A stretch of DNA of 64,000 bases from Pseudomonas sp. Gutcm_11s (GCF_028649395.1 NZ_JAQSUW010000018.1:1-64000); one strand, 5' to 3'. Positions 9,661-18,583 are shown, counted from the first letter of the stretch. Numbers and translations: made by a program. The notes: generated by a model from the sequence alone, not told the origin.

Positions 9661-9686
9661 GAATATTTCTCAGTTGAGAAATATTC
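9661..9686. promoter_or_regulatory. 26-bp perfect inverted repeat upstream of TonB receptor
   Basis: GAATATTTCTCA and its exact reverse complement TGAGAAATATTC are separated by only GT. The site lies 38 nt after the kinase stop and 25 nt before the receptor ATG. It is AT-rich in a GC-rich background. It could be a dimeric-repressor operator (the TTCTCA/TGAGAA core resembles Fur half-sites), or an RNA hairpin that terminates or protects the transcript. No T-tract follows, so a simple terminator is less likely. Confidence 0.6.
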
Positions 9687-9711
9687 ACATCTGAAGTCGA
9701 GGCCACCACCC

Positions 9712-11661
9712 ATGCAGTACCGCCCCTTCCGTCTTTCCCTGCTCGCCGCCGCTATGCTGGCGGCCGGTCTGGCCCAGGCCGCCGAGGCAGAAGACCCGGC
9801 CCTGGCATTGGATGCCGTCGAAATCAGCGGCCAGACCGACCGCGCCGAGACGGTCGAGGCCGAGCAACTGGAGCACCTCCAGGCCACCGACCTGCAGGAC
9901 GTGTTCGAGTCCAACCCCGAAGTCACCGTCGGCGGTGGTGCCGGCGTGGCGCAGAAGCTCTACCTGCGCGGGATGGAAGACACCATGCTGAACATCAGCA
10001 TCGATGGTGCCCAGCAGGCCGGACAGACCTTCCACCACACCGGGCGCATCGGCATCGAGCCGGAGCTGCTCAAGCGTGCCGAGGTGCAGGCCGGCACCGG
10101 TGATGCCACCGCCGGCCCCGGCGCCCTGGGCGGCTCGATCCGCTTCGTGACCAAGGACCCGGACGATCTGCTGCGCGAGGGCGAGCAGGCCGGCGCGTTG
10201 CTCAAGAGCGGCTACTTCAGCAACGGCGAGGGCTACAAGACCAGCGCCAGCGTGTTCGGTCGCTTCAACGAGGACTGGTCGGCCCTGGCCGTGGGCAGCT
10301 ACCAGGACCAGAACGACTACGAGAACGGCGACAACGACGACGTGTTCGGCACCGCCGCGCGGCAGAAGCTCGGCTACGCCAAGCTGGTCGGCAAGCTCAG
10401 CGAGGAGCAGACCCTGCGCCTGAGCTACGAGCAGCGCCACGACGACGGCGAGCGCACCCAGCGCCCGCAGTGGATCGTCAGCGGCTTCAACCCGCTGTAC
10501 CCGCTGAGCACCGAGCGCGAGACCTGGACCCTCAACTACGCCTTCCAGTCCAAGGACAACCCGCTTCTGGACGCCGAGCTGACCGCCTACCACACCGAGA
10601 CCGAGTTGGAGCAGGACGGCCGCTTCGGCCTGTACTACGGCACCACCCGCAGCGACGGCTTCGACCTGCGCAACACCAGCCATATCGGCAGTCACAGCCT
10701 GACCTACGGCGTCGACTACCGCGACGACAAGGGCACCCTCGGCCCGGCCGGCGATCGCTCGCTGGACAGCGAGACCGGCAACGTCACCGGCCTCTACCTG
10801 CAGGACGCCTATCAGGTCACCGAGCGCCTGCTGCTTGGCGCCGGCCTGCGCTACGACCGCTACGAGCTGGATGACCGCGACGAGCAGAGCTTCGACGACG
10901 ACGGCGTCAGCCCCAACCTCAGCCTGCGCTACCAGCTGACCCCGGAGCTGGCCCTGCTCGCCGGCTACGCCGAGGCCCTGCGCGGCCCGCAGGTGCGCGA
11001 CGCGTTCAAGCTCGACTCCTCCGGCAACGATCCGGACCTCAAGGCGGAGAAGGCCAAGACCAGCGAAGTCGGCGCCGAATACCGCCTCGGCGGCCTGGAG
11101 CTGTCGGCCAAGGGCTACGTCACCCGCATCGAAGACGCCATCGCCGACCCGCTCGGCCGGCCCAACCTGTACGTCAACGTCGGCGACCTGAAGAGCAAGG
11201 GTGTGCTGCTGCAGAGCGCCTACCACTGGCAGCGCCTGAGCGTCGGCCTGAGCTACCACCACAATGACGCCCGCGTCGATGGCGAGCGCCTCAACGTCTA
11301 CGAGTACAACGGCCTGGGTACCAGCATCGGCGACACCTGGACCACCTTCGCCGACTACCGCATGAGCGACAGCCTGTCGTTCGGCTGGCAGGGCCGCTTC
11401 GTGCAGGCCATCGAAGACCTCGACACCGGCGTCGGCGAGATCGACAAGCCGGGCTACGGCGTGCACGACCTGTATGCCGAATGGCAGCCGATGCAGGACG
11501 ACCGCCTGGCGCTGACCCTGACCCTGAAGAACGTCTTCGACAAGACCTACCTGGATCACGCCAGCAACGAGGACTTCGAGCACATCACCGACTACGAGGG
11601 TGTGCGCGGCTCCGACGAGCCGGGTCGCGAATTGCGCCTGGGCGTGGCCCTGCGCATCTGA
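9712..11661 (+). CDS. TonB-dependent outer-membrane receptor
   Basis: A 649-residue outer-membrane transporter. It has a signal peptide (LSLLAAAMLAAGLAQA) and a TonB-box-like DAVEIS at about residue 40. The plug domain contains VFESNPEVTVGGG, LYLRGMEDTMLNISIDG and TGDATAGPGALGGSIRF. A 22-strand barrel is expected up to the C-terminal signature LKNVFDKTYLDHAS..GRELRLGVALRI. The last residue is Ile, not the usual Phe. Such receptors import siderophores, heme, cobalamin or metal chelates using TonB-ExbBD. The ligand is not evident; the upstream Fur-box-like site and two-component system favour an iron chelate. Confidence 0.88.
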   Translation: MQYRPFRLSLLAAAMLAAGLAQAAEAEDPALALDAVEISGQTDRAETVEAEQLEHLQATDLQDVFESNPEVTVGGGAGVAQKLYLRGMEDTMLNISIDGAQQAGQTFHHTGRIGIEPELLKRAEVQAGTGDATAGPGALGGSIRFVTKDPDDLLREGEQAGALLKSGYFSNGEGYKTSASVFGRFNEDWSALAVGSYQDQNDYENGDNDDVFGTAARQKLGYAKLVGKLSEEQTLRLSYEQRHDDGERTQRPQWIVSGFNPLYPLSTERETWTLNYAFQSKDNPLLDAELTAYHTETELEQDGRFGLYYGTTRSDGFDLRNTSHIGSHSLTYGVDYRDDKGTLGPAGDRSLDSETGNVTGLYLQDAYQVTERLLLGAGLRYDRYELDDRDEQSFDDDGVSPNLSLRYQLTPELALLAGYAEALRGPQVRDAFKLDSSGNDPDLKAEKAKTSEVGAEYRLGGLELSAKGYVTRIEDAIADPLGRPNLYVNVGDLKSKGVLLQSAYHWQRLSVGLSYHHNDARVDGERLNVYEYNGLGTSIGDTWTTFADYRMSDSLSFGWQGRFVQAIEDLDTGVGEIDKPGYGVHDLYAEWQPMQDDRLALTLTLKNVFDKTYLDHASNEDFEHITDYEGVRGSDEPGRELRLGVALRI

Positions 11662-11678
11662 CCCCATCACGTTGTGCC

Positions 11679-11712
11679 AAGGCCCGCCGGCGCTCGCCTG
11701 CGGGCCTTTTTT
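11679..11712 (+). terminator. Intrinsic terminator after TonB receptor
   Basis: AAGGCCCGC pairs with GCGGGCCTT across a short loop and is followed by a run of T. It starts 17 nt after the receptor stop, closing that transcription unit. Confidence 0.9.
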
Positions 11713-11713
11713 G

Positions 11714-12028
11714 TGCAGCATTTCTGACGTTTTGTTTGGGATAAAAAACAATCAATCGGACAAGCGACAAACGAGTGCAAAACTGCGGCAACTTTTGATT
11801 GCTAACACGGAATCTTGGTCCTAAAGTTCGCGCCCGAACGCTCATGCTGGAAACGATCCATCCGGCTCAAGTACTGACGACGAGAGGCTTTCGCACCGCG
11901 AGAGTCATCGGCGACATGCCTTGGGAAGTAGGCGAACCAAAGTGGGGAAACTGATCAGGCGTTCGCGGCTCGAACCTAGAGCCACTCCCTCATTTCAATA
12001 ACGTGTTTTGCCATTTGGAGTCCCGAGC
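11714..12028 (+). other. Long leader / upstream region of speC
   Basis: About 315 bp without a convincing gene. The left part is AT-rich (GGGATAAAAAACAATCAATC at about 11739) and probably holds the promoter. The part from about 11830 to 12000 is GC-richer, with several short self-complementary stretches, and could be a structured 5' UTR. The ribosome site GGAG at 12017-12020 serves the ATG at 12029. No short peptide frame with a good ribosome site was obvious. Confidence 0.4.
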
Positions 12029-13192
12029 ATGTCGATCAAGGTCGAAGACTATTTCGCACCCGAAACTTTCAAGCGCATGAAGGCGTTTGCCGATCAGCAG
12101 GAAACCCCCTTCGTGGTGATCGACAAACAGACCATCTCCAATTCCTACGATCAGCTGGTCAACTGCTTCCCCTTCGCCAAGATCTACTACGCGGTGAAGG
12201 CCAACCCGGCCATCGAGATCACCGAGCTGCTGCGTGACAAGGGCTCCAACTTCGACATCGCGTCGATCTACGAGCTGGACAAGGTCATGAGCGCCGGCGT
12301 CGGCCCGGAGCGCATCAGCTACGGCAACACCATCAAGAAAGCCCGCGACATTCGCTACTTCTTCGACAAGGGCGTGCGCCTGTTCGCCACCGACTCGGAA
12401 GCCGACCTGCGCAACATCGCCAAGGCCGCGCCGGGCTCGAAGATCTATGTGCGTATCCTCACCGAAGGCTCGACCTCGGCCGACTGGCCGCTGAGCCGCA
12501 AGTTCGGCTGCAACCCGGACATGGCCTTGGACCTGCTGATCCTGGCCAAGCAGCTGGGCCTGGTGCCATACGGCATCTCCTTCCACGTCGGCTCGCAGCA
12601 GCGCGACATCGACGTCTGGGACGCCGCCATCGCCAAGGTCAAGGTGATCTTCGAGCGTCTGAAGGAAGAAGACGGCATCACCCTGCAGATGATCAACATG
12701 GGTGGCGGCTTCCCGGCCAACTACATCCAGCGCACCAATGACCTGGAAACCTACGCCGAGGAAATCACCCGCTTCCTCAAGGAAGACTTCGGTGACGACC
12801 TGCCGGAAATCATCCTTGAGCCGGGCCGTTCGCTGATCGCCAACGCCGGCATCCTGGTCAGCGAAGTGGTCCTGATCGCGCGCAAGTCGCGTACCGCCGT
12901 GGAACGCTGGATCTACACCGACGTGGGCAAGTTCAGCGGCCTGATCGAAACCATGGACGAGTCCATCAAGTTCCCCATCTGGACCGAGCGCAAGGGCGAG
13001 ATGGAAGAAGTCATCATCGCCGGCCCGACCTGCGACAGCGCCGACATCATGTACGAGAACTACAAGTACGGCCTGCCGCTGAACCTGGCCGCCGAGGACC
13101 GCCTGTACTGGCTGTCCACCGGCGCCTACACCACTAGCTACAGCGCGGTGGAATTCAACGGCTTCCCGCCGCTGAAGGCGTTCTACCTGTAA
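12029..13192 (+). CDS. speC: Ornithine decarboxylase (SpeC)
   Basis: A 387-residue PLP enzyme of the eukaryotic-type (alanine-racemase-fold, group IV) ornithine/lysine decarboxylases. It converts ornithine to putrescine at the head of polyamine synthesis in the cytoplasm. K57 in YYAVKANP is the PLP lysine. HVGSQ, the glycine loop MGGGFPA and EPGRSLIANAG bind PLP phosphate. C335 in GPTCDSAD is the active-site cysteine of the partner subunit. The ATG at 12029 has GGAG 8 nt upstream; a TTG at 12008 is in frame but less likely. The length agrees with P. aeruginosa SpeC. The MITE-like element begins at the base after its TAA stop. Confidence 0.93.
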   Translation: MSIKVEDYFAPETFKRMKAFADQQETPFVVIDKQTISNSYDQLVNCFPFAKIYYAVKANPAIEITELLRDKGSNFDIASIYELDKVMSAGVGPERISYGNTIKKARDIRYFFDKGVRLFATDSEADLRNIAKAAPGSKIYVRILTEGSTSADWPLSRKFGCNPDMALDLLILAKQLGLVPYGISFHVGSQQRDIDVWDAAIAKVKVIFERLKEEDGITLQMINMGGGFPANYIQRTNDLETYAEEITRFLKEDFGDDLPEIILEPGRSLIANAGILVSEVVLIARKSRTAVERWIYTDVGKFSGLIETMDESIKFPIWTERKGEMEEVIIAGPTCDSADIMYENYKYGLPLNLAAEDRLYWLSTGAYTTSYSAVEFNGFPPLKAFYL

Positions 13193-13345
13193 GAACCTGT
13201 TCACGATCTTTTGGATTAGAGCCAGACAAGGCCTAGGCGGCCCCGCAAAAACGCCCGAGGAAGCGCAGTTTACGAGTGGTAAATGAGCATTCCGAGGGCG
13301 TTTTTAACGCCGTATGGCCGCGAGCCAGGAGATCGTGGACGGTTC
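13193..13345. mobile_element. MITE-like palindromic element, copy 1
   Basis: A 153-bp non-coding element beginning directly after the speC stop. The ends are inverted repeats (GAACCTGTTCACGATCT against AGATCGTGGACGGTTC). An inner perfect 10-bp stem (AAAAACGCCC 13247-13256, GGGCGTTTTT 13296-13305) encloses TTTACGAGTGGTAAA. A diverged copy in opposite orientation lies at 29913-30053, sharing TAGAGCCA, the AGTTTACGAGTRGTAAATGAGCA core and AACGCCGTWTGGCC. Flanks are TAA and TTA, compatible with a TNA target. No transposase is encoded, so it would be mobilised in trans. Confidence 0.75.
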
Positions 13346-13375
13346 TTAGCGCCTGGTAACTGGCGTAATGCGAAG

Positions 13376-13397
13376 ACCCCGGTTTGCCGGGGTTTTT
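13376..13397 (+). terminator. Intrinsic terminator, probably that of speC
   Basis: ACCCCGG, a TTTG loop, then CCGGGG followed by TTTTT. It lies 183 nt after the speC stop, with the MITE-like element between, suggesting the element separated speC from its own terminator. Confidence 0.85.
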
Positions 13398-13518
13398 CGT
13401 TTCTGCGGTGGGCAAATGAAACAGATGTAAATACTCGGTAAAAACGCGGTAGCGGAGAATGTTTCCCATCTAGAATGGCCCGCCCCGGGAATCCGCCCGG
13501 CCGTTCAGGGTGCGAGTC

Positions 13519-16041
13519 GTGTTCAAGAAGGTCGTTTTCCAGCTGCACTGGTTCTTCGGCATCACCGCCGGCCTGGTGCTGTCCATCATGGGTATCACCG
13601 GCGCGCTGTACAGCTTCGAGGGCGAGATCATGCGCGCACTCAACCCGGATACCCTGCGCGTGCAGGTGCGCGAGGAGGGCATGCTGGCGCCGGCCGAACT
13701 GGTGGCGAAGATCGAGGCCGCCAGCGCCGACAAGGTCACCCGGCTCTGGGTGGATGGCCGCGCCGACGATGCCGCGGTGGTCTTCCTCACTCCGCCACCG
13801 GGCGAGCGGCGCGGGCCGGTGCGCTACTTCGATCCCTACACCGGCGAGCTGCTCGGCGAGCCGACCGGCCAGGACTTCTTCCAGTTCATCCTGCAGCTGC
13901 ACCGCTGGCTGGCGATGGGCGAGTTCGGCGGCCAGCTGACCGGGGCCAGCACCCTGGCGCTGATCTTCTTCTGCCTGTCCGGCATCTACCTGCGCTGGCC
14001 GCGCCAGGTTGCTAGCTGGCGTGCCTGGCTGACCTTCGACTGGGCCAAGAAGGGCCGCAGCTTCAACTGGGACCTGCACGCAGTGGCCGGCACCTGGGCG
14101 CTGCTGTTCTACCTGTGCGTGGCGCTGACCGGGCTGTTCTGGTCCTACGACTGGTATCGCGAGGGCCTCAACCGGCTGCTGTCCGATGCACCGGCCGAGC
14201 AGCAGAAGCGTGGCGGCGGCCCTGGCGAGCCTTCCGGCCCGCCGCCGCAGGTCGATTATCAGGCGGTGTGGGACGGTCTGCAGCAGGCCGCCGGCCCGCA
14301 CATGGTGGCCTGGAACCTGCGCCTGCCGCCGGTCGATGGCCAGCCCGGCACGGTGTTCTACATGCTTGAGGGCGCCGATCACGTGCGCGCCTTCAACCAG
14401 CTGCAGATCGATCTCAAGACCGGAGCGGTCAGCCAGCACCAGCTCTACGATGACCTGAGCTTCAAGGCGCAGCTGCTGGCTAGCGTCTACGCCCTGCACG
14501 TGGGCGAATACTTCGGCCTGACCGGGCGTACCCTGATGATGCTGGCCAGCGCCGCCATGCCGCTGTTCTTCATCACCGGCTGGCTGCTCTACCTCGACCG
14601 CCGGCGCAAGAAAAAGGCAGTGCAGGCCGCGCGCCTGGGCGCCAGTGCGAGTGGCGAGGGCGAGCCCTGGCTGATCGGCTTCGCCAGCCAGAGCGGCTTC
14701 GCCGAGCAGCTGGCCTGGCAGACCGCCGGGCAGCTGCAGGCAGCCGGCCTGCCGGTGCGCGTGGAACCGCTGGCGCGCCTGAACGAGGAAAACCTCGGTG
14801 AGGCCAAACGAGCGCTGTTCGTGGTCAGCACCTTCGGCGACGGCGAGGCTCCGGACGGTGCCCGTGGCTTCGAGCGCAAGCTGCTCGGCGGCAGCCTGGC
14901 ACTGGAGCAGCTGAGCTACGCGGTGCTGGGCCTGGGCGATCGCCAGTACCCGCACTTCTGCGGCTTCGCCCGGCGTCTCGACGATTGGCTCGGGCGCCAG
15001 GGCGCGCGCAGCCTGTTCGATGCGGTGGAGGTCGACGGCGACGACCGCCTGGCCCTGCAGCACTGGCAGCAGCAGCTCGGCGCTCTGACCGGCGCTGCAC
15101 CGCTGGCCTTCAGCGAGACACCCTGGGAAGGCTGGACCCTGAGCCGGCGCACGCAGCTCAACCCGGGCAGCCAGGGCGCGCCGACCTACCTGATCGGCCT
15201 GCAGCCACCTGTAGGCCAGAACTGGCTGGCCGGCGACATCCTGGAAATCCTGCCGCGCCACCCGCGTGCACGAGTCGAGGCCTGGCTGGCCCGGCATCAC
15301 CTCGATGGCGCGCAAGCGGTCGAGCTGGCCGGCCGCCACCTGACCCTCGCCGAAGCGCTGTGCGAGCGCCTGCTGCCGGACAGCTTCGCCCATCTGGTCG
15401 GCCTGCATGCGCAGGCGCTGGTCGAGGCACTGGCGCCCCTGGGTTCGCGTGAGTACTCGATCGCCTCGCTGGCCAGCGATGGCGAGCTGGAGCTGATCGT
15501 GCGCCAGGAGCGGCGCAGCGACGGCGAGCTGGGCCTTGGCTCCGGCTGGCTGACCGAGTACCTGCGTGTGGGCGCTGCGCTGCAGGCGCGCCTGCGCAGC
15601 AATGGCAGTTTCCACCTGCCGGAGGATGAGTGCCCGCTGATCCTGATCGGCAACGGTACCGGCCTGGCCGGCCTGCGCGCATTGCTGCGGGCGCGCCGCG
15701 TGGCGGGGCTGACGCGTAACTGGCTGCTGTTCGGCGAGCGCAACCGCGCGCACGACTACTACTGCGGCGCCGAGCTGGATGCCGCGCTGGCCAGCGGCGA
15801 GCTGCAGCGCCTGGACCTGGCCTTCTCCCGCGACCAGGCGGAGAAGGTCTACGTACAGGACCTACTGCGCCAGCAGGGCGAGGAGCTGCGTCGCTGGCTG
15901 GCTGACGGCGCCGCGCTGTACGTCTGCGGCAGCCTGGAGGGCATGGCCGGCGGCGTCGACGCGGTGCTGCACGAGCTGCTCGGCAGCGAAGCAGTGCAGG
16001 CGCTGGTGGAAGAGGGGCGTTATCGCCGCGACGTGTACTGA
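13519..16041 (+). CDS. PepSY-domain membrane flavoprotein reductase (PiuB-like)
   Basis: An 840-residue fusion. The N-terminal part is a PepSY-associated TM protein: TM1 (FFGITAGLVLSIMGITGALYS), a periplasmic loop, then TM helices at about residues 140-160, 190-210 and 335-360. A flavodoxin-like FMN domain follows (FASQSGFAEQ; FVVSTFGDGEAPDGA), then a ferredoxin-reductase FAD/NADPH domain (REYSIASLAS; LIGNGTGLAGLRALLRAR; YVCGSLEGMAGGVD). It would pass electrons from NADPH across the membrane, probably to reduce ferric chelates. P. aeruginosa PA4513 (PiuB) has this organisation, as I recall. The GTG at 13519 has AGGG 8 nt before it; GTG 13510 is an alternative. Confidence 0.85.
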   Translation: MFKKVVFQLHWFFGITAGLVLSIMGITGALYSFEGEIMRALNPDTLRVQVREEGMLAPAELVAKIEAASADKVTRLWVDGRADDAAVVFLTPPPGERRGPVRYFDPYTGELLGEPTGQDFFQFILQLHRWLAMGEFGGQLTGASTLALIFFCLSGIYLRWPRQVASWRAWLTFDWAKKGRSFNWDLHAVAGTWALLFYLCVALTGLFWSYDWYREGLNRLLSDAPAEQQKRGGGPGEPSGPPPQVDYQAVWDGLQQAAGPHMVAWNLRLPPVDGQPGTVFYMLEGADHVRAFNQLQIDLKTGAVSQHQLYDDLSFKAQLLASVYALHVGEYFGLTGRTLMMLASAAMPLFFITGWLLYLDRRRKKKAVQAARLGASASGEGEPWLIGFASQSGFAEQLAWQTAGQLQAAGLPVRVEPLARLNEENLGEAKRALFVVSTFGDGEAPDGARGFERKLLGGSLALEQLSYAVLGLGDRQYPHFCGFARRLDDWLGRQGARSLFDAVEVDGDDRLALQHWQQQLGALTGAAPLAFSETPWEGWTLSRRTQLNPGSQGAPTYLIGLQPPVGQNWLAGDILEILPRHPRARVEAWLARHHLDGAQAVELAGRHLTLAEALCERLLPDSFAHLVGLHAQALVEALAPLGSREYSIASLASDGELELIVRQERRSDGELGLGSGWLTEYLRVGAALQARLRSNGSFHLPEDECPLILIGNGTGLAGLRALLRARRVAGLTRNWLLFGERNRAHDYYCGAELDAALASGELQRLDLAFSRDQAEKVYVQDLLRQQGEELRRWLADGAALYVCGSLEGMAGGVDAVLHELLGSEAVQALVEEGRYRRDVY

Positions 16042-16120
16042 CGGTCGCCAGCGATGAAACGAAGGGCGCTGCGGCCCCCTTCGCCTTTTCCAATGCGCAT
16101 GCCGGCTTTAAGCTGCCGGC

Positions 16121-16867
16121 ATGAACACACGCATCCTTCTCAACTGCGACATGGGCGAGAGCTTCGGCGCCTGGCGCATGGGCGACGACGAACACGCCAT
16201 GCCGCTGGTCGACCAGGCCAACCTGGCCTGCGGCTTCCACGCCGGCGACCCGCTGATCATGCAGCGCAGCGTGGCCCTGGCCGTGCAGCACGGCGTGGCC
16301 ATCGGCGCGCATCCGTCCTATCCCGACCTGCAGGGCTTCGGCCGTCGCCACCTGAGCTGCAGCCCAGAGGAAGTGACGGCGCTGGTGCTGTACCAGCTCG
16401 GCGCGCTGGACGCCTTCTGCCGCGCCGCCGGCACCGAACTCGCCTACGTCAAACCGCATGGCGCGCTGTACAACGACTTGGTGCGCGATGACGCACTGCT
16501 GCAAGCGGTGCTGGCGGCCTGCGCCGCCTACCGTCCCGGGTTGCCGCTGATGGTCCTGGCGCTGGCCGACAACGGCCGCGAACGGCGCCTGGCCGAGGCG
16601 GCCGGCGTGCCGCTGCTGTTCGAGGCCTTCGCCGACCGCGCCTACCTCGCCGACGGCCAACTGGCGCCGCGGCGCCTGGCCGGCGCGGTGCATCATGACC
16701 CCGAGCGCATCCTCGCCCAGGCCCTGGCCATCGCCGCTGGCGAGCCGTTCGCCGATATTGATGGCAAGCGGCTGCAGCTGCGTGCCGACAGCCTCTGCGT
16801 GCATGGCGACAATGCCGAATCGCTGGCCGTGCTGCGGCGTCTGCGGGCCAAGCTGGACGCCCTGTGA
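16121..16867 (+). CDS. pxpA: 5-oxoprolinase subunit A (LamB/YcsF family)
   Basis: A 248-residue LamB/YcsF-family protein. Signature segments are LLNCDMGESFGAWRMGDD, ANLACGFHAGDP, VAIGAHPSYPDLQGFGRR and VKPHGALYND. With PxpB and PxpC it forms the ATP-dependent enzyme that opens 5-oxoproline (pyroglutamate) to glutamate. The next two genes overlap head to tail by 4 nt each, so the three subunits are translationally coupled. No clear ribosome site precedes the ATG; a TTTAAG-containing stretch sits just upstream. Confidence 0.93.
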   Translation: MNTRILLNCDMGESFGAWRMGDDEHAMPLVDQANLACGFHAGDPLIMQRSVALAVQHGVAIGAHPSYPDLQGFGRRHLSCSPEEVTALVLYQLGALDAFCRAAGTELAYVKPHGALYNDLVRDDALLQAVLAACAAYRPGLPLMVLALADNGRERRLAEAAGVPLLFEAFADRAYLADGQLAPRRLAGAVHHDPERILAQALAIAAGEPFADIDGKRLQLRADSLCVHGDNAESLAVLRRLRAKLDAL

Positions 16868-17538
16868 TCCGTCTGGAGCCGGCTGGCGCCGAGGCCTTGC
16901 TGCTGGTGCTGGCCGAACAACCGGATGACGGTCTACCGCTGCGCATCGCCGCCCTGGCCGAGCGTATCCGCGCCGAGCTTGGCGAGCTGCTGCTCGACCT
17001 GGTGCCCGGCTGGACCACCCTGCTGCTGCACTACGACCTGCTGCGCACCGACCACCAGCAACTGGCCGCGCGCCTGGCGCCGCTGCTGGAAGCCTGGCTG
17101 GTCGCGCCGGCACCAGCCTGCGCTGGGCGCTTGCACGAGATCCCGGTGTGGTACGCCGGCGAGGACCTGGCCGAGGTGGCGCGCGCCTGCAACCTGTCCA
17201 CCGCGCAGGTGATCGAGCTACACGCCGGGCGCGAGTACCGCGTCGGCGCCATCGGCTTCGCGCCGGGCTTCGCCTACTTGGGTGAGCTGGACGAACGCCT
17301 GGCCCTGCCGCGCCGGGCTTCGCCCCGTACCGCGGTGCCAGCCGGCAGCCTGGCCATCGCCGAACGGCAAACCGCCATCTATCCACAGGCCTCGCCGGGT
17401 GGCTGGCACCTGCTGGGCCTGTGCCCCTGGCGCCTGTTCGCGGCGACCAGCACGCCGCCCTGTCCGCTGACGCTGGGCGACCGGGTGCGTTTCCTGCCCA
17501 TCGACGAGGCGACCTATCGCCGGGAGCTGGCCGGGTGA
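16864..17538 (+). CDS. pxpB: 5-oxoprolinase subunit B (KipI family)
   Basis: A 224-residue protein of the KipI / allophanate-hydrolase subunit 1 family. Diagnostic segments are EIPVWYAGEDLAEVA, VIGFAPGFAYLGEL-like IGFAPGFAYLGEL, LPRRASPRTAVPAGSLAIA and YPQASPGGWHLLG. It starts with GTG overlapping the pxpA stop (GTGA). It acts with PxpC in the 5-oxoprolinase complex. Confidence 0.92.
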   Translation: MIRLEPAGAEALLLVLAEQPDDGLPLRIAALAERIRAELGELLLDLVPGWTTLLLHYDLLRTDHQQLAARLAPLLEAWLVAPAPACAGRLHEIPVWYAGEDLAEVARACNLSTAQVIELHAGREYRVGAIGFAPGFAYLGELDERLALPRRASPRTAVPAGSLAIAERQTAIYPQASPGGWHLLGLCPWRLFAATSTPPCPLTLGDRVRFLPIDEATYRRELAG

Positions 17539-18455
17539 GCGGCCTGCGCGTACTCAAGCCGGGGCCGCTGAGCCTGCTGCAGGATGCCGGCCGGCAGGGC
17601 TGGCAACACCTGGGTGTGTCGCCGAGCGGCGCGCAGGACGGGCACGCGGCGGCCTGGGCCAATCGCCTGCTGGGCAATGCCTGGGGGGCGCCGCTGCTGG
17701 AGATTGCCCTGGGCGGCGTGGAGTTGCTGGCCGAGGTCGACACCTGCCTGGCGCTGACCGGCGCGCCGGCGACAGCCCGCCTGGACGATGCGCCGCTGCT
17801 GGCCTGGTCGCGCTTCGCCGTGCGCGCCGGCCAGCGCCTGCATATCGACTTCGCCCGCAGCGGCCAGCGCCTGTATCTGGCTGCGGCGGGTGGCTTTCAG
17901 GCGCTGCCGGTGCTGGGCAGCGTCAGCACCCAGGTCCGCGAGGAGTTGGGTGGCCTGAACGGGCGCGGCGGGCGCTTACTCGCGGGCGATCTGCTGCCCT
18001 GTGGGACCGCCACGGGCGAGCGCGCCGCCAGCGTGCCCTGGCCATTCCAGCCGGATTACCGGGCCATACCGCTGCTGCGGGTAATCACCGGCGGCGATGC
18101 GGTGGAATTCGCCGCCGAGCAGCTGCAGAGCTTCTTCGCCCAGGCCTGGCAGCTCAGCCCGCAGTCCGACCGCATGGGCGCGCGGCTGCTCGGCGAGCCG
18201 CTGGCACCGCCGCAGCGGCAGTGGTCGCTGGGCATGAGCCGTGGTGCGATCCAGGTGCCGCCGGACGGCCAGCCGATCATCCTGCAGGCCGACCGGCAGA
18301 CCATGGGCGGTTACCCCGTGCTCGGCTGGTTGCACCCGCTGGACCAGTGGCGCCTGGCCCAGTGCACGCCGCGTCATCCGCTGCATTTCACCCAGGTCAG
18401 CGTCAGCGACGCCCAGGCCGACCTGCGCGAGTTCTACTGTTTCTTCAGGGGCTGA
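17535..18455 (+). CDS. pxpC: 5-oxoprolinase subunit C (biotin-dependent carboxylase-like)
   Basis: A 306-residue protein of the allophanate-hydrolase subunit 2 (KipA) family. It contains LSLLQDAGRQGWQHLGVSPSGAQD, ANRLLGN and the C-terminal SRGAIQVPPDGQPIILQADRQ-type segment, GGYP and LAQCTPR. The start is the GTG overlapping the pxpB stop (GTGA). Third gene of the pxp operon. A longer upstream frame runs inside pxpB and is rejected. Confidence 0.92.
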   Translation: MSGLRVLKPGPLSLLQDAGRQGWQHLGVSPSGAQDGHAAAWANRLLGNAWGAPLLEIALGGVELLAEVDTCLALTGAPATARLDDAPLLAWSRFAVRAGQRLHIDFARSGQRLYLAAAGGFQALPVLGSVSTQVREELGGLNGRGGRLLAGDLLPCGTATGERAASVPWPFQPDYRAIPLLRVITGGDAVEFAAEQLQSFFAQAWQLSPQSDRMGARLLGEPLAPPQRQWSLGMSRGAIQVPPDGQPIILQADRQTMGGYPVLGWLHPLDQWRLAQCTPRHPLHFTQVSVSDAQADLREFYCFFRG

Positions 18456-18583
18456 CTCGCATCAGGAGAGCGTTCGCCAAGGCTGCCGGGTCGGATCAAT
18501 AGGGCTAAGCTGGCGGCATGCATCCCGTCTGCCAGGTTCATGACGAACCGCAAACAAGAAGAAGCGGGTACTGGAGTGTGATG

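Noticed and set aside
9685..11751. 688-codon minus-strand frame
   Set aside because: Antisense of the TonB receptor; translation has no recognisable domain.
13193..13345. Copy 1 of the palindromic element as a simple speC terminator
   Set aside because: A homologous copy elsewhere, matched ends, and a separate strong terminator at 13376 argue for a dispersed element, though it may also terminate.
13270..17743. Long minus-strand frames (827 and 861 codons)
   Set aside because: Antisense to the PiuB-like gene and pxpABC, which have clear motifs; translations are Arg/Ala/Pro-rich.
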